A DNA stretch of 64,000 nucleotides from the NCBI GenBank assembly GCA_016617855.1, contig JAECUM010012971.1:1-64000 (forward strand), read 5' to 3'. Below the pieces are notes generated by a model. The model was not told where the DNA came from and did not search any database. It was given only the letters and a program-made list of their open reading frames with translations. Of this stretch, positions 35,987 through 46,369 are shown piece after piece. How positions within the stretch are numbered: the stretch's first letter is position 1; the number at the start of each line of letters is the position of its first letter. The stretch is from Megalonaias nervosa (lineage: Eukaryota > Mollusca > Bivalvia > Unionida > Unionidae). The position numbers and the translations under genes are program-made.

Positions 35987-36934
35987 CTTCACATTTTACT
36001 TCAGATGGTTTCTTACTCAAGGCGCCCCTCTTCAAATCCAACCCCGGAAGTGGTTCACAGAAGTCAAACTCGCCCCGAGTCACAGGCCTGTATCCTATCG
36101 GGCAAAACGAAGACGTTTTTGAGGGAGTTTTCACATGTATATTTGATGATGTTCTCACAGAAGTTTTGAAAGAAGTTTTCACAGGAATTTTCAAAGGGGT
36201 TTCAATAGGAGTTGTTTGAGGAGTTGTCCATGAAGTCTTCGAAGGAATTTTCAAAGGTGTTTTAGGGTGGGCCTTGTCAGGAATCTGTGTGGCTAGCAGT
36301 TGCTTTCTGCGCACCGGATCGTTGCAAAGATCACCCCGACACATAACGTCATTAGAGGCAAATATCTTTCCTCCTCGACCTTTTTTCTCATGGCTGTCAG
36401 TCTTGGTGACTTTCTCACGCGGTGGCTGGTCTTTGAGAGGAGATGAATGTAAGAGATTTAAATCGAACAAAGGAAGGCAATTGGAACCTTTGCAGCTAAT
36501 TGAATTTTTGGATGTCTCGTGAGGAATAACACAAGGTCCTTTATTAGGACATATTGAAGCTTGATGAGGAAATTCTTGCAAAGGAACAAAGTCGCCAGAA
36601 AGGGATCTGAGGCAATCGTCGGTTGAGCAATCGCCCCTATGAATATCCCCAACGGGAATCTCTCTGGTGTTGTCACAATGGTTTCCAGTGCACGGTCCCG
36701 GAGAAACTTCAGAGACACATTGCATGCTATCTCCACAAGAAACGTCAACTACCACGTTACGCGTTATTCCTTTCTTGAAAGCAAAGCCTCCTAATAATTG
36801 TTGATTATCAAAAAGATTATGGTCTTTGACGTATCGCTTTTCAGTAGGTTGTTCTGTATCACTATTCGGGGCAGGATGGCTATTCTCACTGCATGGTCCG
36901 TTGGGAATTATTCCATTTGCACATGGACTCCTGC
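35987..36934 (-). CDS. Exon: long Thr/Pro-rich exon with CxxxxC motifs and Cys-flanked RGD
   Basis: 316 codons, phase 1 both ends, acceptor CATTACAG and donor GTAAGT. The first half has repeated short Cys pairs: CGDSMQC, CTGNHC, CSTDDC, CPNKGPC, CKGSNC, CRGDLC. The last contains RGD (36330-36338) between two Cys, a setting known for integrin ligands. A basic stretch 'PREKVTKTDSHEKKGRGGK' precedes it. Then comes a tetrapeptide repeat of about 13 units (KTPL, KIPS, KTSW, TTPQ, TTPI ...; 36109-36267), likely O-glycosylated. The exon ends with CPIGYRPVTRGEFDFC, the first C-x14-C unit, and the CE that opens the next. Length is unusual beside its 96-282 base EGF neighbours. Confidence 0.88.
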
Positions 36935-37554
36935 CTGTAATGACACAATTACGAAAAACATATATTTGAAATATACTTAATGGCTTAAAAACTAAAATGC
37001 TTGAGAAAAGTCAATGGTTTAACTAGCCGTTTGTAACTGTTGTTTTGCTTTTCATAGGATGAATCTCAAGCAGAACATACGTACACGATTATTAAAATAA
37101 TGAAGAGGAATGGTACAATGTTTGATGTCACGAGAGACCTGTGCCCAATTTTACTAGTGTATAATATTTAATGAAGTCCGATCGCGGGATTCTAGACCTA
37201 AGTTTAAATACATAGTTAAGTTCTAGTACTACAATCTAGGCCTGGTCTTATAGTTGTGAAACCTCTCAACTTGAATGAGCGTTCATCTCTTCTTTTTTCT
37301 AAACAAAATTCAGCAGCTCATATATTTATACAAAACTAAATTCTAAAGCCGCAACTGCTATTGATGAAGAATGCTAAATATGGAGAATTCTACAATTCTT
37401 AAATAAGATGCAATGCAGCGAAACCATATTTGGATTAAAGTGTGTACTTGGGTTGTTTCGGAAATGCAGAGAAACCAAACTGCAAACGCCAGCCCTTATT
37501 CGCCATGACCAAACTTACCTCCATCAGTCATATGGATATTCTTTTATACGTAAT

Positions 37555-37920
37555 ACAACCCAAGTTTCCTTTGACAAGACTCGTACTTCACGAATTGTAT
37601 ATTTGTCGTATCATGCAATGGCTGATTTCACCGACGATTTCCCACGAACTTGTAACCATTAATTTACCTGGTATATGAAAGAATATCGTTGAGAACAAAT
37701 ATCATTGGTATATCAACCATTCTGGTCACTGACAATATCGACCTTTCTGGTCATTGACAAAGTAGTTCATGAAATGTATATTTTGTCGTATCTTCAAATG
37801 GCTGAATTCACTAACGATTTCCGAAGAACTTGTAACATACTTGGTTATGTGAAAGAATATTTGTTAGGACAAATATCATTGGTATATCGACCATTCTGGT
37901 CACTGACAAAACTCAATTTT
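37555..37920. repeat. Tandem duplication, unit about 178 bp
   Basis: Bases 37560-37735 and 37736-37920 are homologous: GAA.TGTATATTTTGTCGTATC, AATGGCTGA.TTCAC..ACGATTTCC, GAACTTGTAAC and CAAATATCATTGGTATATC recur in order. It lies just downstream of a cbEGF exon but holds no EGF coding sequence. Confidence 0.8.
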
Positions 37921-37964
37921 CCAAATTCACCAAGCAGATGCTACCTTGGGTAATACTGACTTAC

Positions 37965-38102
37965 TGTAGTCATGAAGACGACGACATGTTCTACCGTTGT
38001 TGCTAAGCGTGAAATTAGAGTGACACGTGCACATATAGCTTCCAATGGTGTTTTTACAGGTCTGTTCACACAGGAAAGGATAACGTTGGCACTCGTCGAT
38101 GT
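37965..38102 (-). CDS. Exon: calcium-binding EGF domain
   Basis: 46 codons, phase 1 both ends, acceptor CTTTCAG and donor GTAAGT. cbEGF with 'DIDECQRYPFLCEQTC', hydroxylation consensus 'CKNTIGSYMC' and closing 'NNGRTC'. The C-terminal 'RRLHDYS' tail leads into the long exon. Ca2+ ligands are complete. Confidence 0.92.
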
Positions 38103-38219
38103 CTGAAAGGATGAGTAAGTTATTATACAGTCTGATTTGTGACAACTTCAAGACGACAGCTTTTCGTTGCTGGTGAAGTTCAATTCCCATCATATTACAG
38201 AACATACATGACGTAAGTG

Positions 38220-38220
<1 letters not shown>

Positions 38221-38279
<59 letters not shown>
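38221..38279. repeat. (TA)n microsatellite
   Basis: About 59 bases of TA in the intron upstream of a cbEGF exon. Confidence 0.95.
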
Positions 38280-38281
<2 letters not shown>

Positions 38282-38509
38282 TGTGTACTCGACATACGCT
38301 ACTATTTATATTGTAGTAACATGCATACAATGGAGACCCTATAATGCGCAAGTCTTTTGAAATTGATTGGAATTTACTCTCTAATATGGGCAACCACTTC
38401 AAATGTTTTGTCAAGCAGAACATGTAAAGCATAAGGCATATTATTTATGGCTACTGCCGATAGTCATACCATCGTATCTTAAGATTTATACTTTGATGGT
38501 AATGGATAC

Positions 38510-38644
38510 CTCCACATGTGACACCGTCCGGACGAAGATAGAATCCAGTCATGCACGTGCAGCTTGGGTAACCATTGGCGACAACACATATTTGTTGGCA
38601 GGGAGAACCATCACAGATGTTTGCCTCTGTTTCCTCGACACCAG
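38510..38644 (-). CDS. Exon: EGF domain
   Basis: 45 codons, phase 1 both ends, acceptor TTTATTTAG and donor GTATCC. After 'GVEETEAN' comes an EGF with 'ICDGSPCQQICVVANG', 'SCTCMTGFYLRPDGVTC'. No calcium-binding start motif. It follows the fibrillin-like N-terminal module directly. Confidence 0.88.
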
Positions 38645-39673
38645 CTAAATAAAAAAGCACGACAAAATGTGTAATTGATGGCAAAGCCCCAGCATACGAA
38701 ACACTTTCATTTGATGCAAATGACGATAGAATTAAATTGAATCAACTGATTGCTTCCTTGCTCTCGATAACATTAGTCGCTGATGAAGGCAGTGTGATAC
38801 TGCCGAAAATTTCGAATTCTTAAGATATTTATGCTCTGAGTATGGGGATTTACTAATGATCATAAATTTAATCAATTTGATCTTCAAAAATAAGGATGTA
38901 TATATATATGCTTCTGAAATTAGTGTATCGTTACATCAGCTATCAGTTTCGATGAAACCAGAAACAATTAGTGGAAATTTGCAAACGTGACGTCTATTGC
39001 TTTACCCAGTCCTTACGGTTCCTATGGAACTGTGATGGTGGCATAAAAGAGCATTTGCACAGATGTGGTTCCTGACAGAACAGATTCTCGAAATCATTCG
39101 ATAATGCCATTTGCAGTCATATTGCACTCTCAAATACCAGTTACACTAGGCAGTATGATACAATAACGGTAATGAGGTTGAATACAATATATTAAATTGA
39201 AATTTTACCGTAATTTAAAAGAAATACAACAGCGTTGTAATGTTGTTTTCGAATTCACGTACAGTGAAGAATGGTGACCCTTGACATGGAGACATCTACG
39301 TGTCCCCAGAAAAACAATGACCGTGTATGGGATACGAACATTACATATGATGGTAACAAGACCTGAACCATATGACTCAGAGCGAGTACTTTGTTTTTCT
39401 TTTGTATTTATCGTAGCTTGAAACCAAGACATGCCCCCTGACGATGGAGAAAAGGGCGAATGAACATAGTAAAGGATGTCAATACGGCCACCGATTCAAA
39501 TTGGTCGATGCAAATGGGGTAAAGTATTTCGAAGGAATGGTTAAAAAAGAAAACGCTGAACCCACCCCCTCCCAGGATCCGAATGCTATGAACTGCACTG
39601 GTGTATAGGTAGTGCTTTTTACATTTAATTTTTTAAAAAACGATTTTGATATCATCATTGCACGGATACTTAC

Positions 39674-39762
39674 GAATAACGCAAAGACCGGTCAACAGAG
39701 ATATCTTCCAGCCAGTACAACATACATATCCATGCTCTCTATCACCGCAGACATTGGGACCG
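39674..39762 (-). CDS. Exon: fibrillin-like N-terminal unique module
   Basis: 89 bases, phase 2 in, phase 1 out, acceptor GTTTTACAG and donor GTAAGT. It encodes 'GPNVCGDREHGYVCCTGW' and 'LLTGLCVI'. The GPNVCG...CCxGWK...C signature marks the start of mature fibrillins and related matrix proteins just before their first EGF. Position at the head of the gene agrees. Upstream exon must leave in phase 2. Confidence 0.85.
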
Positions 39763-40916
39763 CTGTAAAACAATGATACTCAAAAATATTTAAGTAGAAA
39801 AATCTTTCAAATTCCTGAATAGTATAATGTTTTACACCAACACAAGGACAATAAATGCATATCTTTGGCACATGCCATTTTAATTTTTAGCAATATATGA
39901 AGAAAGTTTCTCTGATGTGGTATTTCATTGCATTTATGATTAATGTAGGTTGATACTACTGCTAGTTTCTATTATAGGTCCTGACGGAACAGCTATATCT
40001 TTGTGTTCCAATCAAATTATTTAAATATTGTTCTGTTCAAAATAGTATGTACTTGTTTCTTACTTTGTCAAGATTATATTCAGATTTTTTTAAAGTCTAC
40101 AAAGCAAGCAACATGCTGGGGTTGCTTAACTTTAACCTAATGTTTTAAAAAATCAATATAAAAGCTCCAAAAGAAGTTGTAAAAAAGTGTCTATACGGAT
40201 AATTTTTATGATTTGAATGACATATTACTGTACGGATTGTATAGCGTCTACTTTTTATTCTGCAAAACGTGACGGAACGTAGGTAATTTCACTGTTCAAG
40301 ATTCTCTTCATTGACACAATGCGAAATTATACACATGCATTACGTTATAACCAGGCATTAGCTTATACGCAGGCATTAGTTTAGTGATTTTTAAAAAAAA
40401 TCGAAATGTGTGTTGTCTTTATCGACTTCCTTTCTAAATTCATCGATTTTGTATCCTTAGGCAAGACAGTTTATGCATATTTCCGTGTTCAATTCAACGT
40501 TGAATAGTTTATTTGGGTTTTAACTCTGTAAACTATACTACTTGATGTAAGGGTATTATTAAATATATATTTCAGCTATATAAGATACACTATACATTTT
40601 ATGGGAAATTCTATTATGGAATAAATATTAATTTGTTTTGTCATAACTACTGGACACATTATACTCCAAGTCGAATGTATTGTTTTTTAAGCGTACGAAA
40701 ATCACGCCGGTAAAAAAAAAATTTTAAAAAATAAATCAAAACATTTTTTTTATTCGACAAGTATATGTCCTAATTTGTAAATTTTGCTCCACTTTGATAT
40801 AGCTCACCATCATTATCATGGTGCTATTATTTTCTGACTTCAGCATATTGCACGTTAAATATGTTTGGTGCTGTGAGGAGCGAGTCATACAGGTCAGTAC
40901 AGAGATAGCTAAATAC

Positions 40917-40918
<2 letters not shown>

Positions 40919-40970
<52 letters not shown>
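40919..40970. repeat. (GA)n microsatellite
   Basis: 52 bases of GA, directly adjoining the tentative donor at 40969-40974. A second (GA)n lies at 41497-41541. Confidence 0.95.
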
Positions 40971-40973
<3 letters not shown>

Positions 40974-40974
40974 C

Positions 40975-41087
40975 CTGTATTTAATTGGGACTCCTCCGGT
41001 TACTCTTTCTATCATGCCAAAGTTAATAAATATGCAATTACAAACGCAATAAAGGAAAGGAAAAATTGCTGAGCGTAGGTTTGGCAT
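40975..41087 (-). CDS. Tentative first coding exon with signal-peptide-like start
   Basis: From ATG at 41085-41087 the frame reads 'MPNLRSAIFPFLYCVCNCIF', hydrophobic like a secretion signal, and would leave in phase 2 at a GTATTC donor, joining correctly to GPNVCG. Against it: the donor is weak and lies against a (GA)n tract, the frame stays open far upstream, and the hydrophobic core has several Cys. Kept as a possibility only. Confidence 0.28.
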
Positions 41088-41494
41088 AGTGGCTACTGAG
41101 TGCTCTGTCTTGTAAACATCCAAGGGATGAAGAAGAAACTGGCTAGAGTGCATTTGGGGATAAATATCTGACACGTGTTTCTGTTTTCTTTGATATGGTA
41201 CACTGGTATAGTCGCTGTAATTATATCCTCGATAAGATTTCACTATCTGGCCCACACACGAGATGAGTACCTGGGGTTTATGTTTAAGACACTATTCATT
41301 TATTGAATTATGCTTGAATGTACTCATAAGAGAATTAGATGATACATTCGGGACAGAATTTGCTATCCTTGGAAATCTGAGGTCGAGATTTCCTTTATGT
41401 AAACGATAGTTGCACTCTAAGTAGTGAAAAGCTACTAGAATTACTTTAAGTAATGTATTTACCACCAATTAGCACAGAGATACATCTGGCTAGC

Positions 41495-41543
<49 letters not shown>

Positions 41544-42281
41544 ATTTAACTGCTAGCCATTTGCAGGCATGTCCGCGATTTTCAGAACTTGCATTTCATT
41601 AGGAACCATGTAGCCAGTATAATTCTAACGTGCATACATGCATATTGCTGTCAGTCCTCTGGAAAAAAAGAAAAGAAAAAGAAACAGAATAAAAAGAACA
41701 AAAGCAAACTGCACACTAACAAAAGCAAACTGCACACTAAGCAAATGTAAATAACCGGATAACATTATATAATTAACATTTGCACAGTCAGACAGGCAGA
41801 GATAAATAGGTGTAGGTATGAAGATATGAAATTAGGAAGTTACATCACGAAGTGCAGGACTGTTGATAAATACCATTTTTGGATAAACACTCTATACTTT
41901 TTAAAACGTTGTTGTTTGGAGAAATAAAGATTTTTTTTTTAAAGATATTTAAAAGATTTAAAGTATGAAATATACTTGATTCATTTTAAGCTAACTTCAC
42001 AGAAAATGATCAAGCCGCTTAGGTGTGACAGTCCTACTTTGCTCTTCTGATCAAGCGACACCTATCACCATGGGAATGTTTCGTGTTGGAAATTTATTGA
42101 AAGGAAAAAAGTAAACGAGAAAAGAGCTGAGATTTTACACACTTTTGTCAAATCGAGTTTACCGTGAGTTCCACAGCCTTTTCGTTGATTGAAAGTCTCG
42201 ATGCACGCTGGTGATAACGATCAGCACTCCAAGGTCATTTTTCGTATTCTGCATGTTCACAGCACACCCTATCGGTTAAAA

Positions 42282-42352
42282 ATGGCTGGTCAAAGCGACC
42301 GTGGCGAGTCATCCTTGTCCTTTGTACAGTTAAGAAACGGCTGGAAAAGGAG
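42282..42352 (+). CDS. Candidate first coding exon of a plus-strand gene
   Basis: ATG in a good context (AAAAATGG) opens 'MAGQSDRGESSLSFVQLRNG' and runs 71 bases to a consensus GTGAGT donor, leaving in phase 2. The next candidate exon on this strand (50052-50214) enters in phase 2, as does 57854-58021. The 100 bases before the ATG are richer in CpG than the surroundings. It would be a head-to-head neighbour of the EGF gene. No domain recognised. Confidence 0.4.
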
Positions 42353-42359
42353 GTGAGTA

Positions 42360-43378
42360 ATATGCTTCAAGGAGTATTAAAAGAGTCCATGCCTTGTACT
42401 AAAGTGATACACGTGCTTCAGAGTGTATTAAGAGTCCATGCCTTGTACTAAAGTGATACACGTGCTTCAAGGAGTATTAAAAGAGTCCATACCTTGTACT
42501 AAAGTGATGCGCGTGCTTCAAGGAGTATTAAGAGTCCATGCATTGTACTAAAGTCACACACGTACTTCAAGGAGTATTAAGAGTCCATGCATTGTACTAA
42601 GGGGGCGCTCTACAGATATTATGAACTACTGAGAGAGTGGTGGGTGTAACGTAAAGTTGTTGACATTTGTAACAGGCACAATGGAGAGAATGTTGGTATA
42701 CCTCTATGTTACTTTCATGTACTGTGGCTGAAATTTCTTTGGATAGCGTACTTGTGGAAACTGTACATGATTGAAGCACACTGCTAACTAAAATGACTGC
42801 TCCCTTGTGCCCAGAAAATCAACCTGAATCAACCTGAATCAACCTAAAGTACACTATCTTTAGCAGCTATTAAAATAGAGAAAATTAATTTTGCCAGACA
42901 AAACAATACCAGCTTTTGAAAGCGCAATGAATGAATTACCAAATACATAAAATGTAAAAAAGTTATCGATTCTTTTTTTACAGTTTACCTCGGAAGTCCA
43001 GCAAGTGAAAATGACCAAGCGGAGTTAGCAGTTGTTTTTTTTTAAAGGTGCACATCTGAAGTAAGGACAAAGCTGTATACTCTGTAACCCATGTTACACC
43101 CATCAATCATACACCACAATAAAGGGAATTAAAGGTACATTGAACAATACCTAAGATATACAAGGTCTTTTTTAAATAACCAGTATAACTAGTGAGGAAA
43201 CCCAGGGAACTTCTTTTTCTTTAAAATTCTAACCTATGCAAAATACAGAGCTATAGAGCGCCACCTAAAGTGATACACGTGCTTCAAAGTGTATTAAAAG
43301 AGTCCATGCATAGTACTAAAGTGATACACGTGCTTCAAGGAGTATTAAGTGTCCATGCATTGTACTTAAGTGATACAC
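42360..43378. repeat. 49-51-bp minisatellite, about 7 units, split by a MITE
   Basis: Unit GTGCTTCAAGGAGTATTAA plus AGAGTCCATGC.TTGTACTAA and AGTGATACAC. Five units stand left of the MITE (42360-42600) and two right of it (43269-43378). Units vary by an AA insertion after GTATTAA. Confidence 0.9.
42601..43265 (+). mobile_element. Complete PIF/Harbinger-like MITE, 665 bp, with TAA target duplication
   Basis: Ends GGGGGCGCTCT and (reverse complement) GGTGGCGCTCT match at 10 of 11 bases. TAA flanks both sides (42598-42600 and 43266-43268), and removing the element with one TAA restores an uninterrupted minisatellite unit (GTACTAAAGTGATACAC). A 3-bp TAA duplication fits PIF/Harbinger transposition. 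There is no transposase inside. Diverged copies are at 28320-28890 and 9350-9620. Confidence 0.88.
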
Positions 43379-43379
43379 A

Positions 43380-44974
43380 TTTCATATAAGATGATTAAAG
43401 AAGTGAAAACCTTTCCGAAAGAGACGTTCAGTGGTAAACTGTCTAGTCAAATGACTTGTCAATGTGCATTCCATATGTTGTTTTATTTTAAATTCTTTCC
43501 TTTCTGTTACAACGCTCTATATCACTTTCCTTTCAGGACCCATTAGAAGCTGCACATCACTCTGTATGCTCAATATTAGCAAGAAAGAAATACATGTATA
43601 TGTACATAACATTTTTATTTTATTTACTTGAGTTAAAATTGGCAGGATTTTTTACAATACTTTTATATAAAAAAAAAAAAAAATAGATTCGATATTATTT
43701 GGTTTTAGTTTCTTCCAAAACAATTTTAACTTATTTTGATACTATTTGTTTTATAATTTAACGATGACACTTTAATTTCTTGGCAATAAATGGAAATGGA
43801 AATGCTTGATAATAGGCAAAGCTGTGCTATAAGGATCTTTTTTGTATCTTATGTTGGCCTATACATCCTATGAATTTTCATGATAAACTGTCAGGGTAGC
43901 CTCCAGTCAAACGTTATTCAAAAGAAAAGGTTTACTGGTTGGTAAATTAATGTATGGTCAGTAACTGAGAACGACAATGGAACATGCTTTCATTTTCTTA
44001 TTCATTCTTTTCGCTGAGCCACATGCGTTATTCAGTGTATTTCCATTTGTTTCCAGCACATAATAAATCGGAAGTAGAACTTTAGATAAATTCAGTAACA
44101 TTTTAGAATTAGCAATATTGGCCATGGAAACATCGCAAATGGCCCCGCATGCTACAGTTTTCTAAGCACGGCTTTAAACAGATAACTTTACGGAAACAAA
44201 AGTGGGTGTACACGTTCCAGTGATAATGGACTAAAACTCGTCGAAATGCTGATGTTCCATGACGAAAATCACGTTCGTGTAAGAGTTTACAAATATAGTC
44301 TTGCATGTCAAGTTTGCTTAAACTCCGATGGTTTATGACATTGTTAATAAATGGGCTATAACTACTATAACTATTCACATTATACCTTCACAATCTTCTT
44401 CTGGAAAGTATATGACGTCACAATTGATTTCAAGAGAAGTAGATGGCTAGAAATTTAAATTATTCAACATCCTCTCACTATGAAACTGCATGCCAAATAT
44501 GACTGAAAGCTCGCCGTTTTAGATTAAAAATTTTTGCGGAAACCAAAATTAAAAGGACGGGCAATAAGATTACTAAAACCTGTATATGATTACCTGGATG
44601 TCATTGGAAAGAAAAACTATTCAATATCAAACATTAACATTATCCACAGTCTCCTCTTACTTTAGGCGGTATAGAGTGCGTTTTATGTTAGTTTCGAGCA
44701 ATAGGATATGGAAAAAGTCATTAGAATACCGATCGTATCACCAGCATGCGATGTTCTGAGCCGTGGTCTTTCATAGAAAATAAACGTGGAGAACACGTGG
44801 GATCTACAAGAGGATTTGGGATCGATTTCTCTTATTTATTCATATAAAGCCAATAGTGACGCTGATGGCGATAGTCACACGAAATTTCGTAAAGATTAAT
44901 TTTTAGACCTTTATTTCGTATTATAATACCTTAGGGTTTTACTTTAAAACTAAATACTTCTTTGGCAAAAGGAG
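43380..44974. other. No recognisable gene
   Basis: AT-rich sequence with an A17-type run near 43669-43684. A minus-strand phrase near 44378-44430 looks exon-like but lacks phase support (see rejected items). Confidence 0.4.
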
Positions 44975-45115
44975 GAACCCGGTCAAAATCTGAGAACCAA
45001 CGCCCCTCAGGAAGCTACTGACAAGCTTTCTCACATGTACGCGTTGGCCGAGCATAAGCTCGAACCCACGCCGTGGTCTGTAAAGGTGAGTGCTCATTCG
45101 TCCACCCCGGGCCCC
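44975..45115 (-). mobile_element. tRNA-derived SINE fragment, family B copy 2
   Basis: On the minus strand a tRNA-like head GTGGACGAATGAGCACTCAC, a B box GTGGGTTCGAGC and the tail GAAAGCTTGTCAGTAGCTTCC match the order in 7255-7445. Confidence 0.6.
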
Positions 45116-45189
45116 TCAAAATTGTATTTAAATTTTAGAAAATAGAGAATAAATAAATAAATAGTGGTTGATGGAAGTTTTTATTCATT

Positions 45190-45745
45190 TTCAGGGATTC
45201 AGTTTCAGAAGGGTTACCCTGAGAATATTTGTATTGCCCACTAAGAATTTTTTGTCAAGGTCAGAGTGAGGTTATAATCAGTTACGACAGTATTATCAAC
45301 AGTTAGAAAGAGACTTGTATCATCTGCAAGTAAACCTATATTGGAGTCTATATCATATATAATATCATTTATGTATCAAGAAAAGTAAGAGATCTAAAAC
45401 GGATCCCTGCGGCACACCAGCTCTTATACACCACCACTCTGAAAACGCGCCCTGAAGTATCACTTGTTATCGTTGCTGTTAGCTACCTAGAGAACCACTT
45501 TATAAGGCTTTCTATGATGCCTGGAGTTTTCAAGTTATGGACGAATCCTGTATGCCACACTTTGTCAAAAGCAGTACTTACGTCGCAAAACACAACTCTA
45601 ATTTCCTTACTGGAATCTATTGTTTTGCCGAACATATCGCACAGAATGTTAATTGATTAATTGTAGAACACTCGGAATGCAACCAGACTGGAAAGGTGTA
45701 AGAATGTTATTTTCACGGAGGTAATTAAAGGCTTAGAAAATGCTA
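45190..45745 (-). pseudogene. Non-LTR retrotransposon (LINE) reverse transcriptase fragment
   Basis: On the minus strand, across two frames: 'ENNILTPFQSGCIPSVLQLI', 'VVFCDVSTAFDKVWHTG' (palm motif A), 'RAGVPQGS' (motif B region, shifted frame), and 'INDIIYDIDSNIGLLADDTS' (the A/LADD catalytic box). These are Jockey/CR1-group LINE motifs. Frameshifts and stops show it is dead. Endonuclease and 3' tail were not recognised. Confidence 0.85.
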
Positions 45746-46369
45746 CACTTCCATGTACCCAAAACTTATGTTCGCTGTACCAAAATACACAGCAAACTTA
45801 GTCAATAAATTATTGTTAGTCAACAATTTATTGCTTATTAAGTAACATTTTATATATGAATACATTAGTATGGATTGCTATACATGTTCTGTGGTTGTTT
45901 CCCATTCCTGGATTTAACTGATTTCTTTTCTTTCAGAAAATGTGTCTTCCCCTTTTTAAACCAGCAAATTATTAACAATTAGGAGTTACTTCGCTTAGAT
46001 CCGAAAACAGAATCAGAGCTTCTTTCATTGCTGTCCATAGAAAATCACTACACTTTTTATTGCATACCAAACAACTACATCTTTGATCCGAAATCTATCA
46101 AATAAATCGTGTCCTCGTCATTTGATAGCATGTTTTAAGTTTGCTTATTTAAATGTATAAATATATCTTTAACTGACAGGGATTTGTTCAGTCCATTAAA
46201 TAACATTTGCAGAATTTATGGTTTTATACCACATGAACATAAGAAATACACAATAAATCAACATTTGCTTGAAAATATGGAAATTTTGTTGTATTTGCGG
46301 ATATTAGTTGTGGCAATAACTACAGTTTCCATATCCTAACATAAATCACAAAGAGAACGTAACTTCAGA

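Larger units (their letters stand above)
16687..41087 (-). other. Gene model: large extracellular matrix-like protein (fibrillin-like N-terminus, C-x14-C array, EGF modules)
   Basis: Twelve minus-strand exons (39674-39762, 38510-38644, 37965-38102, 35987-36934, 32715-33192, 31066-31586, 30345-30626, 27448-27594, 24161-24313, 20932-21057, 18113-18208, 16687-16815) join with GT/AG borders and matching phases into one open frame of about 1080 codons. All junctions are phase 1 except the entry to the first exon and the 33/31-kb junction, which are phase 2. Three junctions complete a C-x14-C repeat of standard length, an independent check of the joins. No transmembrane segment is seen in these exons. 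The protein would be secreted, disulfide-rich and probably matrix or cell-surface; that role is inference from fibrillin and EGF families. The 3' end of the gene was not found. The first exon at 40975-41087 is tentative. Confidence 0.85.

Noticed and set aside
44378..44440. Minus-strand exon-like phrase 'FPEEDCEG' before a GTATAA donor
   Set aside because: No acceptor gives a phase or start that joins to the EGF gene, which needs a phase 2 donor upstream of 39762.
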